Assembly (NCBI GenBank): GCA_964630225.1
Contig: CAZVUK010000031.1
Span: 1-8,879, forward strand
DNA: 8,879 bases
Source of the DNA: CAYZRY01 sp964630225
GTDB lineage: Bacteria > Bacillota_I > Bacilli_A > RF39 > UBA660
Direction of reading: 5' to 3'
Under the pieces are notes generated by a model. That model worked only from the letters and a program-made list of their open reading frames with translations, searched no databases and had not been told where the DNA came from. Position 1 is the first letter of the stretch; each line of letters begins with the position of its first letter. Below, one piece after another: positions 6,938 through 8,879 of this stretch. Position numbers and translations under genes: made by a program.

Positions 6938-7231
6938 TCAGATGATATCTAATTTATCTTTTACTACGTTAACTCTTCTTTGTCTCATCTTCTCATTTAT
7001 ATATTCTTCTAAAATTTTATCATCGATATTTAATATATCATTTACGACATCGGATAATACCAAATTCTTAGCTTCTATCCATTTACTCTTAATTAAATAA
7101 TTCCATATATCTTCTTGTTTGACAGTCGTTATTCCTTTTCGTTGTAATTCTTTGATTTTTGAGTTTAGTGCAGGCTTAACACGATCAAAAAGCTCCATTG
7201 AATCTTTAAAAATTATTTTATCCACCAGCAC
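6938..7231 (-). CDS. ComN-like post-transcriptional regulator
   Basis: This protein of about 97 residues resembles the small Firmicute family of post-transcriptional regulators that includes Bacillus subtilis ComN (YrzD; Pfam PF13797). ComN acts on comE mRNA and binds DivIVA at septa and poles. Matching features are VKPALNSKIKELQRKGI, EDIWNYLIKSKW and LVLSDVVNDILNID, spread over most of the length. There is no membrane segment, and the C-terminus is basic (EKMRQRRVNVVKDK). Family placement is from memory of the pattern. Start: three GTG codons in one frame (7237, 7231, 7225) lie just after the murC stop. The first directly abuts AAGAAGG and is too close, so 7231 or 7225 is likely. It ends with TGA (6938-6940), evidence that TGA is a stop here. 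Placement between murC and relA suggests co-transcription. Confidence 0.75.
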   Translation of the reverse strand: MLVDKIIFKDSMELFDRVKPALNSKIKELQRKGITTVKQEDIWNYLIKSKWIEAKNLVLSDVVNDILNIDDKILEEYINEKMRQRRVNVVKDKLDII

Positions 7232-7242
7232 AACCACCCTTC

Positions 7243-8547
7243 TTATTTAATCAAGTCTATATATGCATTTTCTATATCGTAAATATTAGTACAGCTCATA
7301 AAACACATGACTGCATCCTTGTGTTCTAAGAGCTTGTCTACTTTTTCGATACTTATATTTCTTGCTCCTGGAATTGCGTCTCTAATTAGATGACTATCGA
7401 TACCAGGATATTCACTACTTTTTTCTCTATCGCTATAAATATCCATTATGTAAGAAGTATCTGCTTTAGCTAAACTAGTAATAAAGTCATCGAGCAAAGC
7501 TTCTGTTCTAGAATATGTATTGGGTAAAAAGATTGCCACTATTTCCTTCTTTGGATATTTTTGTCTTGCCGCGGCAAGCGTTACATCTATTTCTGTTGGA
7601 TGGTGAGCATAATCATCGATAATAACGATATCACCGTAGATCATCTCTTTAAATCTTCTTTTGGCTCCAGGGAATGTTTTCATATGTTTTAATATATCTT
7701 CATATTTGAGTCCATAGTTCTTACAGACAATAATAGCTGCCAGCGCATTTTGCACCATATGTTTGCCATATAGTGGAAGATCAAAATGACCATAAAACTG
7801 TCCATCGATATAACAATCAAAGTGACTACCATTTTCATTAAATTTAACGTTTTTTGCGACAACTTGGTCTTCTTCATTAAAACCATAATATGTAACCGGT
7901 CTTTCAAAGTTTATATCACGAATATTGGCATCATCACCACAAGCGACGACGATGTTGGCTTTTTTGGCAAACTCTTTGAATGTTTCTTTTATTTCAAGCA
8001 GTCCCCCCGGATAACACTCAGTATGATCAAGCTCGATACTGGTAATAATGGCCGTATGAGGATGATAAGCTAGAAAATGTTTGTTATATTCATCACTTTC
8101 GATCACAAAGATCTTATCATCTTTGCTGGCGTGAGCTGTTCCATCACCGACAAAATAACTACAACCTATCGTATTTTTAAGAATGTGACTGATTAATAAA
8201 CTAGTCGTTGTCTTACCGTGTGTTCCTGATACTCCAACGGTATCAAACTGTTTAGTTATCTCACCTACGACTAAATTGTAATCTTGAATAGTTAAACCCA
8301 ATTCTTTGACTCTTTTAATTTCAGGATGATTCATCTTAAAAGCTTTTGAATAAGTAACAATCGTATCTTTATCAAGCTCGTGATTCCCATCATAAAAGAT
8401 AGGAATTCCTCTTTCTTCTAATCCCTCTTGGGTAAATTTGCGATCTTTGACATCGTCATAACCACTAACTTTATTACCTAAATCAAAAAGTATATTGGCC
8501 AAAGTAGACATACCGGCCCCTTTGATACCTATACAATAATACTTCAT
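7243..8547 (-). CDS. murC: UDP-N-acetylmuramate--L-alanine ligase
   Basis: MurC is the cytoplasmic ATP-dependent ligase that adds the first amino acid of the peptidoglycan stem peptide to UDP-MurNAc. The 434 residues match the Bacillus-type enzyme throughout. Seen are the N-terminal Rossmann motif GIKGAGMSTLA (7-17), the P-loop GTHGKTTT (108-115), ESDEYNKHFL (150-159), LYGKHMVQNALAAI (259-272), KRRFKEMIYGD (296-306) and DDYAHHPTEI (311-320). Two spots differ from common sequences: LPNTYSRT (341-348), where PHT with His is usual, and FMSCTNI near the C-terminus, where FMGAGDI is usual. Neither argues against function on its own. AAAGAGGT five nt before ATG 8547 fixes the start, and an extended -10 lies just upstream. 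It is first gene of the operon leading to relA and dtd. Confidence 0.95.
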   Translation of the reverse strand: MKYYCIGIKGAGMSTLANILFDLGNKVSGYDDVKDRKFTQEGLEERGIPIFYDGNHELDKDTIVTYSKAFKMNHPEIKRVKELGLTIQDYNLVVGEITKQFDTVGVSGTHGKTTTSLLISHILKNTIGCSYFVGDGTAHASKDDKIFVIESDEYNKHFLAYHPHTAIITSIELDHTECYPGGLLEIKETFKEFAKKANIVVACGDDANIRDINFERPVTYYGFNEEDQVVAKNVKFNENGSHFDCYIDGQFYGHFDLPLYGKHMVQNALAAIIVCKNYGLKYEDILKHMKTFPGAKRRFKEMIYGDIVIIDDYAHHPTEIDVTLAAARQKYPKKEIVAIFLPNTYSRTEALLDDFITSLAKADTSYIMDIYSDREKSSEYPGIDSHLIRDAIPGARNISIEKVDKLLEHKDAVMCFMSCTNIYDIENAYIDLIK

Positions 8548-8571
8548 AATATACCTCTTTCTATATCGATA

Positions 8572-8580
8572 ATTATAACA
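8572..8580 (-). promoter_or_regulatory. Extended -10 promoter of the murC-relA-dtd operon
   Basis: The minus strand reads TGTTATAAT, an extended -10 element, 24 nt before ATG of murC. The -35 position (TTTTAA at 17 nt) is poor and falls within the upstream gene's terminator. The identical element precedes the hypothetical gene at 2041-2049. Confidence 0.6.
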
Positions 8581-8612
8581 AAAAAAAGCAAGTTTTAAAA
8601 GACTTTCTTTTT
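8580..8612 (-). terminator. Intrinsic terminator of the BspA-like gene
   Basis: On the minus strand AAAAAG-A-AAGT (8612-8602), an 8-nt loop, then ACTT-G-CTTTTT (8593-8583) forms a stem with one mismatch, followed by T through 8580 (eight T in all). The T-tract runs straight into the murC extended -10. Confidence 0.7.
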
Positions 8613-8636
8613 ACATTTACCTGTTTAAAACTTTAA

Positions 8637-8879
8637 TTATGGTTCAAACACTATCGTAGCATTAAAATCCCAAACTTCATCTAAATTCATTCCATCGGTA
8701 TCACTTCGACCCACTAGAGTTAATGTTTTTCTTTCCATTCAAAAAGCATAATTTCCAATTGTCGTTACTGATTTTGGTACCCTAATATTATTCAACTTTA
8801 TCCCAAAAAACGCTTGGGATTTGATGGTTGTTACACCTTCTGGAATGGTTAACGATTTTAAATATTGTGCATCAAATAA
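8637..8879 (-). pseudogene. BspA-like leucine-rich-repeat surface protein, 3' end, with in-frame TGA
   Basis: Reading the minus strand from the window edge gives one continuous frame of LRR_5/BspA-type repeats: LKSLTIPEGVTTIKSQAFF, then VPKSVTTIGNYAF. Such proteins are surface adhesins common in host-associated bacteria. A TGA (8739-8741) follows NYAF. The same frame then continues 33 codons (MERKTLTLVGRSDTDGMN ... WDFNATIVFEP) to TAA 8637-8639, which sits 24 nt before a terminator. The tail looks like genuine protein, so the TGA is probably a nonsense mutation, perhaps TGG to TGA. If translation stops at TGA the protein merely loses its last 34 residues and may still work. The 5' part lies outside the window. 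The LRR call is firm; the pseudogene status is moderate. Confidence 0.7.

Noticed and set aside
6938..6940. TGA read as Trp (Mollicute code) across the window
   Set aside because: All Trp codons checked in relA, the permease and the hypothetical protein are TGG, and reading through the TGA of the ComN-like gene would run over the relA SD and start.
6906..8073. Short frames (6906-7100 plus, 7689-7907 minus, 7786-8073 plus) over relA, the ComN-like gene and murC
   Set aside because: They lie within strongly conserved genes in other frames and have no family features.
1..8879. CRISPR array, tRNA, rRNA, IS element or toxin-antitoxin/defence cassette
   Set aside because: I found no regularly spaced repeats, cloverleaf sequence, transposase motifs, or small paired genes of these kinds.

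Overview
The window is AT-rich DNA with short intergenic gaps, Shine-Dalgarno sites of the AAGGAGG type, consensus-like sigma-A promoters and small A/T-stemmed terminators. MurC, the bifunctional Rel and the RlmD-type methyltransferase look like those of Bacilli. Together this suggests a low-GC Gram-positive bacterium, possibly an uncultured, host-associated member of Bacilli (the RF39/Erysipelotrichales/Acholeplasmatales neighbourhood). That placement is inference. The organism makes peptidoglycan (murC is present). It uses the standard code: every Trp codon I checked in the intact genes is TGG, and one gene ends in TGA.

Left part (1-2049, minus strand): an extended -10 promoter drives a membrane-anchored protein of unknown function. 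This overlaps by 14 nt the start of a 23S rRNA (uracil-5-)-methyltransferase of the RlmD/RlmCD family, whose C-terminus runs off the left edge. Divergently, on the plus strand, a good sigma-A promoter drives rpsT (ribosomal protein S20), which ends in a terminator that overlaps its stop codon. Next is a membrane-bound transglutaminase-like protein with a complete Cys-His-Asp triad and an Asn/Tyr-rich cytoplasmic tail.

Middle (3625-4266, minus strand): a decayed gene for an ABC-2 polysaccharide/teichoic-acid exporter permease. Its 5' end appears frameshifted by one extra T. Its C-terminal half is missing and is replaced by a short open frame that looks like the 3' end of another gene. A perfect TTGACA-17-TATAAT promoter sits directly on the broken 5' end. 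This is the strangest spot in the window.

Right part (4311-8580, minus strand): a tight operon murC - ComN-like post-transcriptional regulator - relA (Rel) - dtd, with gaps of about 10 nt or less or a 1-nt overlap. It starts from an extended -10 promoter and ends in a hairpin terminator after dtd. It joins peptidoglycan precursor synthesis, (p)ppGpp metabolism and D-aminoacyl-tRNA proofreading in one transcript.

Right edge (8580-8879, minus strand): the 3' end of a BspA-type leucine-rich-repeat surface protein with an in-frame TGA about 33 codons before the apparent natural end, followed by a terminator whose T-tract abuts the murC -10 element. I see no tRNA, rRNA, CRISPR array, insertion sequence or clear new defence system. 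The window is mostly housekeeping, with two decaying surface or envelope genes.
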